From assembly GCA_902613805.1 (NCBI GenBank), contig CACMIV010000001.1, positions 426,001 to 490,000 of the forward strand: a DNA stretch of 64,000 bases, written 5' to 3'. Of this stretch, positions 35,910 to 44,532 are shown one piece after another. Position 1 is the stretch's first letter. Every line of letters starts with the position of its first letter. A program made the translations under genes and the position numbers. Below the pieces are notes generated by a model. It searched no databases. It saw nothing but the letters and a program-made list of their open reading frames with translations, and was not told the DNA's origin. The stretch comes from an uncultured Pelagibacteraceae bacterium. Its GTDB lineage: Bacteria > Pseudomonadota > Alphaproteobacteria > Pelagibacterales > AG-422-B15.

Positions 35910-37214
35910 ATGATCCATTCAACTTTTTTTATAAAATCATATGGCTGTCAAATGAATATTTATGACAGTGAAAAAATTATATCGATCTTAGAGAATAAGG
36001 GTTTAAAACAGGATGATAATTTAGAAAGTGCCGATTTAGTTGTTTTTAACACTTGCAACATAAGAGATAAAGCTGCTCACAAACTTTATTCTGATATTGG
36101 ACGATTAAATAAATACAATAAAAATAAAACTATTGCTGTTGTTGGTTGTGTAGCACAGGCAGAAAATGTTGAGATGTTTAACAAAAATACATCAATTGAC
36201 ATCATTTTGGGTCCACAGAGTTACCATTTACTTCCACAGATGATTGATGATTTAAGTATAAATCCAAAACAAATAAATACTGAGTTTATTATAAACGAGA
36301 AATTTGATTACCTTACTGAGCAAAAAAAAATTCAAGGTATTTCCTCATATGTAACAATTCAAGAAGGTTGTGATAAATTTTGTTCATTTTGTGTTGTGCC
36401 TTATACAAGAGGACCTGAGTATTCTCGTCCTATGAAATCTTTGATTGATGAAGTTGACTCTCTCACGAAAAATGGTGCAAAAGAAATAGTGTTACTTGGT
36501 CAGAATGTAAATGCGTATAATTTTACTGATAATGGGAAAAAAATAAATATATCAGATTTGATTGAAGAGATTAGTAAAAATAAGAAAGTTAGAAGAATAA
36601 GGTATACAACTTCACATCCAATTAATATGAGTGATGATTTAATAAAGCTACATTCAACAAATGACAAACTTATGCCTTTTCTTCATTTACCTGTTCAGTC
36701 GGGATCCTCTGAAGTTTTAAAAAAAATGAATAGAAAATATGATACCGATTTTTACATAAAAATTATTGAAAAGTTAAAATCTGTTAACCCAAAAATTGAA
36801 ATATCATCTGATTTTATAGTAGGCTATCCAGGTGAAACTGATGACGATTTTAAAAAAACGCTAGATTTAATAGAAAAAATAAAATTTACTCAATCTTATT
36901 CATTTATTTATAGCGCAAGGCCTGGTACTAAGTCGGCACTTGAAAAAGACCAAACACCTTTATATGTCAAAAAAGAGAGACTTTCTATCCTTCAAAATAA
37001 ACTAAGAGAAATACAATTTGAATTTAATAAAAGTTTTTGTGGTACAAATACTGAAGTTTTAGTTGAAAATCAAAGTAGTAATTCTGAATATTTTTTTGGC
37101 AGAACTTCATACATGCAAGCAGTTTATATAAAATCAAAAAATATAAACCCAGGGGATGTAAAAAATGTATATATTTCAACTTGCAACCCTAAGAACTTAT
37201 ATGCTAATTGTTGA
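35910..37214 (+). CDS. miaB: tRNA methylthiotransferase MiaB
   Basis: This radical-SAM enzyme makes ms2i6A at tRNA position 37. The N-terminal UPF0004 cluster cysteines are Cys13, Cys49 and Cys80. The radical-SAM CxxxCxxC is Cys154, Cys158 and Cys161 (EGCDKFCSFCVVPYTRG). A TRAM domain occupies the last 60 or so residues. The length is 434. It leads the conserved miaB-phoH-ybeY-corC-lnt segment. Confidence 0.97.
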   Translation: MIHSTFFIKSYGCQMNIYDSEKIISILENKGLKQDDNLESADLVVFNTCNIRDKAAHKLYSDIGRLNKYNKNKTIAVVGCVAQAENVEMFNKNTSIDIILGPQSYHLLPQMIDDLSINPKQINTEFIINEKFDYLTEQKKIQGISSYVTIQEGCDKFCSFCVVPYTRGPEYSRPMKSLIDEVDSLTKNGAKEIVLLGQNVNAYNFTDNGKKINISDLIEEISKNKKVRRIRYTTSHPINMSDDLIKLHSTNDKLMPFLHLPVQSGSSEVLKKMNRKYDTDFYIKIIEKLKSVNPKIEISSDFIVGYPGETDDDFKKTLDLIEKIKFTQSYSFIYSARPGTKSALEKDQTPLYVKKERLSILQNKLREIQFEFNKSFCGTNTEVLVENQSSNSEYFFGRTSYMQAVYIKSKNINPGDVKNVYISTCNPKNLYANC

Positions 37215-37233
37215 ATTAGGACTAATTTAGGAT

Positions 37234-38262
37234 TTGAAAAATAGATTATCTCATAGCGATTATAAAACTAATCACAAAAATGAATATATCTCATCCACTA
37301 TAAATGTAGCCAATTCTGAAGTCTTGGACGTATTTGGTATTAATAATGAAAATTTAAAATTTTTTGAAAAATGTTTGCCAGTTAAAACATTCCAGAAAGG
37401 CAATCAATTAATTATACAGGGAAAAAAAGAAAGTATAGAAATTATAAAAATTGCTGTTTCGCAAACAATCAAGGAAAAAAAACAAAAGAAAAAGGTTGAT
37501 TTTGATATTAATGTAATGCAGGAGAATTTAAAGATGCAAATTTTGAATAACAAAAAAAATATAAAGAATATTAATATTACAAAGACCTCAAAATTAGATG
37601 TAGTGGGTAAGAGTAAATTACAAAACTTGTATCTAGAGATACTGCAAAAAAAACAAATCATATTTGCAACCGGGCCGGCAGGTACCGGGAAAACTTTTCT
37701 TGCAGTTGCTGCTGCAGTTTCTCAACTCTTAGAAAATAAATTTGATAGAATTATTTTATCTAGACCCGCAGTTGAGGCTGGTGAAAAACTTGGATTTTTA
37801 CCTGGAGATTTAAAGGAAAAGGTAGACCCATATTTAAGACCTTTGTACGACTCCTTATATGATTTAATGCCAACAGAAATTGCATTAAGAAAAATTCAAT
37901 CATCAGAAATTGAAATAGCCCCGCTCGCTTTTATGAGAGGAAGGACACTTAATAATTCTTTTGTAATCCTTGATGAAGCTCAAAATGCAACACATAATCA
38001 AATTAAAATGTTCCTAACACGATGCGGCAAGAATTCAAGAATGGTTGTAACTGGAGACCCTTCCCAGACAGATCTTGGAAAAAGAAGCGAGTCAGGGTTG
38101 CTAAGATCAATAAAAATTCTATCTCATATCGATGATGTCTCAGTCATTAATTTTGGTCATAAAGATATCGTGAGAGATGAAATGGTGACAAAAATTATAA
38201 ATGCCTATGACTCTTACGATTATCAAATAAAAGACCTATTTGATCAAAAAACAAATAGATGA
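37234..38262 (+). CDS. PhoH-like ATPase (YbeZ)
   Basis: This is a PhoH/YbeZ family P-loop ATPase of 342 residues with an N-terminal KH-like region and Walker A GPAGTGKT at 147-154. Walker B (FVILDEAQN) and the TGDPSQTDLG motif follow. It partners functionally with YbeY, encoded next with a 4-base overlap, in ribosomal RNA processing. The start is a TTG at 37234. A stop codon lies two codons upstream and no ATG or GTG is available before the conserved region. This non-ATG start may limit expression. Confidence 0.92.
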   Translation: MKNRLSHSDYKTNHKNEYISSTINVANSEVLDVFGINNENLKFFEKCLPVKTFQKGNQLIIQGKKESIEIIKIAVSQTIKEKKQKKKVDFDINVMQENLKMQILNNKKNIKNINITKTSKLDVVGKSKLQNLYLEILQKKQIIFATGPAGTGKTFLAVAAAVSQLLENKFDRIILSRPAVEAGEKLGFLPGDLKEKVDPYLRPLYDSLYDLMPTEIALRKIQSSEIEIAPLAFMRGRTLNNSFVILDEAQNATHNQIKMFLTRCGKNSRMVVTGDPSQTDLGKRSESGLLRSIKILSHIDDVSVINFGHKDIVRDEMVTKIINAYDSYDYQIKDLFDQKTNR

Positions 38263-38714
38263 TTCAATTGAATTATAATGTTGATGAAGTAGCGTGGAAA
38301 AAAAATTTCCCACTCTTTAAAAAGTATATTTTCAAGACAGTAAATGAGACACTCAGAGCAGTCAAAATTTCGACTCCTCATAATTTGAACGTAAGTTTTT
38401 TTCTTACTTCAAATGAGAAAATGAAGGAATTAAATTTTAAATATCGAAATAAAAACAAATCCACAAATGTTTTGTCATTCCCAATGAAATCAAATTATGA
38501 ACAAAATTATTATTTAGGTGATATTGTTTTAGCAAATCAAACATTACTTGAAGAGGCAAATGAAATCAAAATGACAAAATATGATTACTTGTGCAAGATG
38601 ACAATACATGGCATGCTTCATCTCTTAGGTTTTGATCATAAGACAGAAAAACAACATAAGATAATGACTAAATTTGAAAATCTAATTTTTGCCAATATAA
38701 AATGTAAATCATGA
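38259..38714 (+). CDS. ybeY: Endoribonuclease YbeY
   Basis: YbeY is a zinc-dependent endoribonuclease needed for 16S rRNA 3'-end maturation and ribosome quality control. The H-x3-H-x5-H metal motif is complete at His117, His121 and His127 (HGMLHLLGFDH). STNVLSFP upstream is also conserved. The length is 151. It overlaps phoH and corC by four bases each, so the three are translationally coupled. Confidence 0.95.
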   Translation: MIQLNYNVDEVAWKKNFPLFKKYIFKTVNETLRAVKISTPHNLNVSFFLTSNEKMKELNFKYRNKNKSTNVLSFPMKSNYEQNYYLGDIVLANQTLLEEANEIKMTKYDYLCKMTIHGMLHLLGFDHKTEKQHKIMTKFENLIFANIKCKS

Positions 38715-39547
38715 TTAAAAAATTATTACAGAAATTTTTTATTAGCAAAAAACTAAATAATGGTTCACTGAAGCAAAGTATTGAAACAGTTTTAGATAGT
38801 GAAACCAAAGATATAGAAGGAATTTCTAAACATGAAAGATTAATGCTTTTGAATATTTTAAAAATTAATAGCATAAGATCTGCGGATATAATGATTCCAA
38901 GAGCAGATATAGGCGCAGTTGAAATCAATGATAGCTATGAGAAAGTGCTTGAGGTTTTTATAAAGGAAGCTCACTCAAGGGTACCTGTGTATGAAAAAAA
39001 TCTTGATAACATTATTGGAATGGTTCATATCAAGGATCTAGTTAATGCACAAAATCAAAAAAAAATAGAGACACCATTCTTATCCAATTTAAAAAGAGAG
39101 GTTTTAGAAATACCACCTTCAATGCCTGTGCTTGACCTACTTTTAAAAATGCAAATGACTAGATTGCATATGGGTATTGTTATTGATGAATATGGTTGTA
39201 CTGACGGCCTAATCACTATTGAAGATGTAATTGAGGAAATTACTGGAGAAATCGAGGATGAGCATGACCAAAAAAATATACCTATGTTGATTAAATCATC
39301 TACAAATACCTTTGAAGCAAGTGCTCGTGTTGAAATTGACGAACTTGAAAGAGTAACTAATTGCAAGTTTCAAAATTTGAGGGAGAATGATGATATTGAT
39401 ACATTAGGAGGTCTTATTTTTTCAATTACAGGACGCGTACCTCAGAGAGGAGAAATTATCAAGCATGACTCAGGTACAATTTTTGAAATTAAAGATGCAG
39501 ATCCAATGAAAATAAAATCTGTTAAGGTGCTAACGCCAAAAAAATAA
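38711..39547 (+). CDS. CorC/HlyC-family CBS-domain protein
   Basis: This is a 278-residue cytosolic protein with a tandem CBS pair. The first starts near IMIPRADIGAVE and the second near EIPPSMPVLDLLLKMQ...HMGIVIDEYG. A C-terminal CorC_HlyC domain (about 195-275, DTLGGLIFSITGRVPQRGEII) follows. There is no DUF21 membrane domain, so this is the short CorC form linked to Mg/Co efflux and found before lnt. It shares one base with lnt (TAATG). Confidence 0.92.
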   Translation: MIKKLLQKFFISKKLNNGSLKQSIETVLDSETKDIEGISKHERLMLLNILKINSIRSADIMIPRADIGAVEINDSYEKVLEVFIKEAHSRVPVYEKNLDNIIGMVHIKDLVNAQNQKKIETPFLSNLKREVLEIPPSMPVLDLLLKMQMTRLHMGIVIDEYGCTDGLITIEDVIEEITGEIEDEHDQKNIPMLIKSSTNTFEASARVEIDELERVTNCKFQNLRENDDIDTLGGLIFSITGRVPQRGEIIKHDSGTIFEIKDADPMKIKSVKVLTPKK

Positions 39548-40980
39548 TGAGTTTATTGGAAGTTATTCCAGCTAGTAGATCAAGCATATTTATTTTAAGT
39601 TTTATTTTAGGCATACTTTTGGCATTTTGTTTCGAGCCATTTACTATTCCATTCTTATCAATATTTGTCATTGGAATGTTATTTTTACTTAATGACTTTA
39701 CTTTTTATAACTTCAAAAATTATTATAAGATTTTTTTTTATAATGGTATTTTATTTGGTTTTGGCTTTTTTTTAGTGAGCATGTATTGGGTTTCAAACTC
39801 AATTCTTGAGCTTGATCCTAATTTATTTTATTTAGCTCCTATAATTTTTATTCTTTTTCCTCTTTCTTTGTCTCTTTTTTTCGGTGTATTGCAATTCTTT
39901 AATGCCTATCTTTGGAGCAAATCAAATTCAAAAATATTCTACTTTAGTTCGATGTGGGTACTATTTGAATTTCTAAGGAGTATTTTATTCACTGGATTAC
40001 CATGGAATTTAGTTGGTTATAGTTGGTCTTGGTCTTTAGTTTATTCACAATCAGTATCTTTTCTAGGAATATATGGACTTGGATTATTAACTGTTTTTAG
40101 TTCAATCTGTATATTTAGCTATATAGATAATAGAAAAAATAAATCCTATCTTTTTATAGGGTTTCTTATACTTATTTTATTATTTTTGTTTGGTTTTTTT
40201 AGAATTAATAATAATCAATTATTCTACTCAGAGAATGAAATACGAATAGTGCACACATATTTTGATCAAAAAGACAAATGGACAAATCGGTCAATTGAAG
40301 AAACTGCATCAGTGGGATCATCAGAATTGATAACCGTTTTTCCTGAAACTTCATTTGGATTTAATTCAAAGGTGCCAAAAAATTGGGTCGTTGGATACCT
40401 TAGAAAAAATGAAAATAATTATTTTAATTCAATTAATTACATGGGTTACACTTATGACAAAAAAATACTCGTACCCTTTGGTGAGTATTTTCCATTTTCA
40501 AATCTATATTCTGATTTATTTCCTGAAAACTCATTTGTTAATAATAATTTGACAAAAGGGTCAAAATTTCAAAAATTCCCTGATAATATTACACCGCTAA
40601 TTTGTTACGAGGTAATTTTTCCTAGTTTTGTCAGAAAAAGTCTTTCTAATAATACTGACTTATTAATTAATATTAGTAATGACGCTTGGTTTGGAAACTT
40701 TAGTGGCCCAAAACAGCATTTTGTACAAGCTAGGTTTAGATCAATCGAACTAGGATTGCCATTAGTTAGATCATCCAATAAGGGTATTTCAGGAATAGTT
40801 AGCCCTATAGGAAATGTAATAAATGTTATAGAATCTGATAAAACTACCTACTTAGATGTGAAAATTCCAAAAAAAATCAAGAAGACTATGTATAGAGAAT
40901 ATGGGGATCTTTTGACGTATTTTTTAATAGTTTTATTTTTTATAATTGGCTATGCTATCCATAGAAGAGAAAAAATTTAA
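39547..40980 (+). CDS. lnt: Apolipoprotein N-acyltransferase
   Basis: Lnt is an inner-membrane enzyme that adds the third acyl chain to lipoproteins, such as the two in this window (21259-22557 and 23471-24061). The 477 residues include about seven N-terminal helices and a nitrilase-like domain. The catalytic triad is visible as Glu267 (VFPETSFGF), Lys305 (YDKKILVPFGEYFPF) and Cys353 (LICYEVIFP). The nitrilase domain is trimmed between about 240 and 300 relative to E. coli. metK follows after 3 bases. The HTH gene often found between them is absent. Confidence 0.93.
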   Translation: MSLLEVIPASRSSIFILSFILGILLAFCFEPFTIPFLSIFVIGMLFLLNDFTFYNFKNYYKIFFYNGILFGFGFFLVSMYWVSNSILELDPNLFYLAPIIFILFPLSLSLFFGVLQFFNAYLWSKSNSKIFYFSSMWVLFEFLRSILFTGLPWNLVGYSWSWSLVYSQSVSFLGIYGLGLLTVFSSICIFSYIDNRKNKSYLFIGFLILILLFLFGFFRINNNQLFYSENEIRIVHTYFDQKDKWTNRSIEETASVGSSELITVFPETSFGFNSKVPKNWVVGYLRKNENNYFNSINYMGYTYDKKILVPFGEYFPFSNLYSDLFPENSFVNNNLTKGSKFQKFPDNITPLICYEVIFPSFVRKSLSNNTDLLINISNDAWFGNFSGPKQHFVQARFRSIELGLPLVRSSNKGISGIVSPIGNVINVIESDKTTYLDVKIPKKIKKTMYREYGDLLTYFLIVLFFIIGYAIHRREKI

Positions 40981-40983
40981 CAT

Positions 40984-42141
40984 ATGAATAAAAAATATCT
41001 ATTTACCAGCGAATCTGTTTCTGAGGGTCACCCGGATAAAGTTTGCGATATTATTTCAGATTCCGTGGTTGATGACTTTCTTTCACAAGAAAATCCAGAA
41101 AATTGCAGAGTTGCAATGGAGACTCTTGTAACAACAAATAAAGTAGTATTGGCTGGTGAAGTTAGAGGTCCAGAAAATTATAAATGTGATTATGAGTCAT
41201 TAGCTAGAAACGCAGTTAAAGAAATAGGATATGAACAAGAGGGTTTTCATTGGGAAAATTTTTCATTTGACTGTTCAGGTGTGCATAGTCAATCTGCTGA
41301 TATAGCAATAGGTGTTGATGCTTCAGGCAATAAAGACCAAGGTGCTGGTGACCAAGGAATAATGTTCGGATACGCTTGTAAAGAAACTCCCTCATTGATG
41401 CCTGCGCCAATTTATTATTCACACAAGATTTTAGAACAAATGGCAACTGAGAGAAAACAAGGTAAAACCCCTGGAATTCAACCAGATTCTAAAAGTCAAG
41501 TAACTCTTCAATACAATAATGGCGTTCCTGAAACATGTACAAAAATTGTAGTTTCAACACAACATGATGATCACCTAGATCAAAATGGAGTAGGTGAAAT
41601 TGTCATTCCAATAATAAAAAGAATAATGCCAGAAGAATGGATGAACAGTGAAACAGAAATATTAATAAATCCTACTGGTAAATTTGTTATAGGAGGACCA
41701 GATGGTGATACGGGTCTTACAGGTCGAAAAATAATTGTAGATACTTACGGTGGTGCCGCACCTCATGGGGGGGGAGCATTTTCTGGAAAGGATCCTACTA
41801 AAGTTGATAGATCTGCTGCATACATTGCGCGATACATAGCTAAAAATGTTGTTGCCTCAGAAGTTGCTGAAAGATGTACACTTCAGCTAGCATACGCGAT
41901 CGGAGTTTCTGATCCCTTATCAATCTATGTTGATACACATGGAACTTCACAGGTTAAAGACGAAGAACTAATAAAAAAAATTACATCTATTATTGATCTG
42001 ACTCCGCGTGGCATAAGAGACCATCTTAACTTGCACATGCCAATCTATAAGCGAAGCGCTGCATACGGACATTTTGGAAGAGAACCTCAAGATGATGGAT
42101 CTTTCTCTTGGGAAAAAATAGATCTCATTAATAAATTTTAA
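40984..42141 (+). CDS. metK: S-adenosylmethionine synthetase
   Basis: MetK makes SAM from methionine and ATP. Its 385 residues contain [12 protein letters not shown] at the start, the central [12 protein letters not shown] and the Gly-rich [19 protein letters not shown]. The SAM product supports RsmI, TrmB, UbiE and MiaB encoded nearby. No riboswitch can precede it because lnt ends 3 bases upstream. Confidence 0.98.
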   Translation: MNKKYLFTSESVSEGHPDKVCDIISDSVVDDFLSQENPENCRVAMETLVTTNKVVLAGEVRGPENYKCDYESLARNAVKEIGYEQEGFHWENFSFDCSGVHSQSADIAIGVDASGNKDQGAGDQGIMFGYACKETPSLMPAPIYYSHKILEQMATERKQGKTPGIQPDSKSQVTLQYNNGVPETCTKIVVSTQHDDHLDQNGVGEIVIPIIKRIMPEEWMNSETEILINPTGKFVIGGPDGDTGLTGRKIIVDTYGGAAPHGGGAFSGKDPTKVDRSAAYIARYIAKNVVASEVAERCTLQLAYAIGVSDPLSIYVDTHGTSQVKDEELIKKITSIIDLTPRGIRDHLNLHMPIYKRSAAYGHFGREPQDDGSFSWEKIDLINKF

Positions 42142-42148
42142 ATTTTTT

Positions 42149-42859
42149 TTGTTTTCTCTAAAAAATGATTTTCCTGAGTATTACAGGTTTCATGGACGAA
42201 AAATTACTAAAAAAATTTCACCAACAAGTTTAAATTTACTAAAAAAATACTATGATAAATTTTCTTTAGATAAGGAAATCATAAGATACCATCAACAGAA
42301 TAGATTTAATCAAAAATTATTTTTTTCAAAAAAAAAATTTAACAAAATCAATGTTGAAATAGGTTTTGGTGATGGTGAATTTTTGCTTAACGAAGCTGTT
42401 GTAAACCCTTCAGAACTTTATATTGGTGTTGAGGTATATTTGAATGGTATTTCAAAGGTACTACAAGCGATCATAAAGCTTGGGCTTAAAAATGTATTAC
42501 TTTGCAATTTAAATTGTATTTATTTTTTAACTTCTGTAAAATCAAAGTCAATTGACAAGATATATATAATCAATCCAGATCCATGGAATAAGAAAAGACA
42601 TAATAAAAGACGACTCTTATCCTATGAAAATATCAAGTTACTTAATAATTTAATAAAGACTAAATCTTGCATTTATATAACAACTGACTCTAAAATTTAT
42701 TTTGAAGATATTAAAAAGCAGATTTATGTTAATGATGCTGAGTTATATAAAGAATGTGAAATGCGCATATTATCAACTTATGATAAGTTGTATGGGGTTT
42801 CCAAATACCAAAGAAAAGCAATTGAAATAAAAGGAAAAATCTACCTTATATCCCTTTGA
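42149..42859 (+). CDS. trmB: tRNA (guanine-46-N7)-methyltransferase TrmB
   Basis: TrmB uses SAM to methylate G46 of tRNA. The SAM-binding motif is VEIGFGDGEFLL (about 69-80), and the family signature is INPDPWNKKRHNKRRL. The length is 236. The only practical start is TTG at 42149, 7 bases after metK. No ATG or GTG occurs in frame before the conserved RFHGRK segment. A T-tract replaces a ribosome binding site, so translation may depend on metK. Confidence 0.9.
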   Translation: MFSLKNDFPEYYRFHGRKITKKISPTSLNLLKKYYDKFSLDKEIIRYHQQNRFNQKLFFSKKKFNKINVEIGFGDGEFLLNEAVVNPSELYIGVEVYLNGISKVLQAIIKLGLKNVLLCNLNCIYFLTSVKSKSIDKIYIINPDPWNKKRHNKRRLLSYENIKLLNNLIKTKSCIYITTDSKIYFEDIKKQIYVNDAELYKECEMRILSTYDKLYGVSKYQRKAIEIKGKIYLISL

Positions 42860-42878
42860 AATAATGGATTTTAGACAC

Positions 42879-42907
42879 TTGATTTATTGATATTACAGGT
42901 GTATAGA
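42879..42907 (+). promoter_or_regulatory. Predicted sigma70-type promoter of the nusA operon
   Basis: TTGATT (42879-42884) and TATAGA (42902-42907) are separated by exactly 17 bases. Transcription would start near 42914. The leader would then contain the hairpin-plus-T-tract at 42936-42963 before the nusA ATG at 42979. Confidence 0.5.
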
Positions 42908-42935
42908 AAACGCTATATATTTTTTAAAACCAGGC

Positions 42936-42963
42936 AAAAGTGGGTTAAGCCCACTTTTTTTTT
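42936..42963 (+). terminator. Intrinsic terminator/attenuator in the nusA leader
   Basis: A 9-bp stem (AAAAGTGGG at 42936-42944 pairing with CCCACTTTT at 42950-42958) has a 5-base loop, and its T-run extends to 42963. It is one of only two clear intrinsic terminators in the window. It lies downstream of a predicted promoter and 15 bases before nusA. It could therefore attenuate the operon as well as end metK-trmB transcripts. Comparable hairpins precede rimP-nusA in other proteobacteria. Confidence 0.8.
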
Positions 42964-42978
42964 ATTTATGAGTTTATT

Positions 42979-44514
42979 ATGGTAAGTGCAAATAAAATTG
43001 AAATACTGAGAATAGCCGAAACTGTTGCTCAGGAAAAAATGATAGAGAAAGAAATAGTAATTTCTGCGCTAGAAGAAGCTATCGCTAAAGCCGCTAAAAG
43101 TAATTATGGAGAAGAAAATGAAGTTGTAGTTGAAATTAACCAGGAAAATGGAGATATTTCAATATCAAGAAAAATGCTTGTTGTAGATGAGGTTAAAAAT
43201 AAATTTTTGGAAATAACTCTTAAAGCTGCAAAAAAAATAAACGGGGCTGCTGAAGTTGGGGATGAATTGTTGGATCCACTACCACCTCTAGATTTTGGAC
43301 GAATAGCTGCACAATCAGCTAAACAAGTAATAAACTCTAAAGTAAGGGAAGCAGAAAGAGAAAGACAATATAATGAATACAAAGATAGAGTTGGTGAGAT
43401 AGTAAATGGGATTGTAAAAAGAATTGAATTTGGGAATATAATATTAGATCTTGGTAAAGCTGAGGGGGTTATTAGAAAAGACCAAACAATTCCAAGAGAA
43501 AATCTTAGAAACGGAGATAGAGTTAGATCATATATATATGACGTAAGATCAGAGCTCAAAGGGCCGCAAATATTTTTATCAAGATCGCATCCACAATTTA
43601 TGGCAAAACTATTCACCCAGGAAGTCCCCGAAATTTATGATGGAATTATTACAATTAAGAGTGTTGCCAGAGATCCTGGAAGTCGTGCTAAAATAGCTGT
43701 GTTTACAGAAGATGGTTCTATTGATCCGGTAGGTGCTTGTGTGGGAATGCGAGGGAGTAGAGTTCAAGCAGTTGTCAATGAGTTACAGGGAGAAAAAATT
43801 GATATAATTAATTGGTCAGAAAATGTTGCAAACTTAGCAATTGCTTCATTGTCCCCAGCGGAAGTATTAAAGGTTGTGCTTGATGAAGATCAAAATAAAA
43901 TAGAAGTAGTTGTTTCAGAAGAGCATCTTAGCTTAGCAATCGGTAGAAGAGGTCAAAACGTTAAATTAGCAACCGAACTAACTGGGTATGAGATTGACAT
44001 ACTTACTGAAGACGAAGAGTCTAGCAAGAGACAAGAAGACTTTTTAAGTAAAACAAATATTTTTGTTTCCTCTTTAGATGTCGATGAAACGCTCGCTCAA
44101 TTATTAGTAAGTGAGGGCTTTGGAAGTATAGAAGAGGTTATAGAGTCTGATGAGAATGAGCTGCTATCAATAGAAGGGTTTGATGAAGAGATCGTTTCCG
44201 AGCTAATAGAAAGATCAAAAAAATACTTAGATGATAAGGAAGCAGAAAATCAAAAGAAGATAGAAGAACTTGGAATTACCAAGGACCTCATTGAGTTCAA
44301 TCTATTATCAAAAGCAATGCTAGTTAAGTTAGGCGAAAATGATATCAAAAACCTTGAGGACTTTGCAGGTTTAACGACTGATGAACTCATTGGTTATATT
44401 GAAGATAAGTCTGATAAAAGTTCTAGAGTTGCAGGTATATTAGAGGAGTTCAATATGACTAGAGATGAAGGTGATCATTTAATAATGGAGGCAAGAAAAA
44501 TATGGCTTGACTAG
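42979..44514 (+). CDS. nusA: Transcription termination/antitermination factor NusA
   Basis: NusA binds RNA polymerase and nascent RNA to control pausing and termination. The 511 residues contain the N-terminal polymerase-binding domain (1-125) and an S1 domain (about 135-200, GEIVNGIVKRIEFGNIILDLG). Two KH domains follow (VGACVGMRGSRVQAV and LAIGRRGQNVKLA), then acidic C-terminal repeats typical of Alphaproteobacteria. rimP, which normally precedes it, is absent. ylxR, which normally follows, is also absent. Confidence 0.97.
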   Translation: MVSANKIEILRIAETVAQEKMIEKEIVISALEEAIAKAAKSNYGEENEVVVEINQENGDISISRKMLVVDEVKNKFLEITLKAAKKINGAAEVGDELLDPLPPLDFGRIAAQSAKQVINSKVREAERERQYNEYKDRVGEIVNGIVKRIEFGNIILDLGKAEGVIRKDQTIPRENLRNGDRVRSYIYDVRSELKGPQIFLSRSHPQFMAKLFTQEVPEIYDGIITIKSVARDPGSRAKIAVFTEDGSIDPVGACVGMRGSRVQAVVNELQGEKIDIINWSENVANLAIASLSPAEVLKVVLDEDQNKIEVVVSEEHLSLAIGRRGQNVKLATELTGYEIDILTEDEESSKRQEDFLSKTNIFVSSLDVDETLAQLLVSEGFGSIEEVIESDENELLSIEGFDEEIVSELIERSKKYLDDKEAENQKKIEELGITKDLIEFNLLSKAMLVKLGENDIKNLEDFAGLTTDELIGYIEDKSDKSSRVAGILEEFNMTRDEGDHLIMEARKIWLD

Positions 44515-44532
44515 TCATATAGGCATTTGTTT

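Noticed and set aside
40981..40983. SAM riboswitch upstream of metK
   Set aside because: Only 3 bases separate lnt from metK, so no riboswitch fits.
42860..42978. Possible rimP remnant
   Set aside because: The 119 bases are occupied by a promoter and terminator, with no frame resembling RimP.
43104..43616. Minus-strand open frame of 170 codons opposite nusA
   Set aside because: It lies wholly within the strongly supported nusA gene, has a Ser/Leu/Phe-rich shadow composition, and matches no family I recognise.
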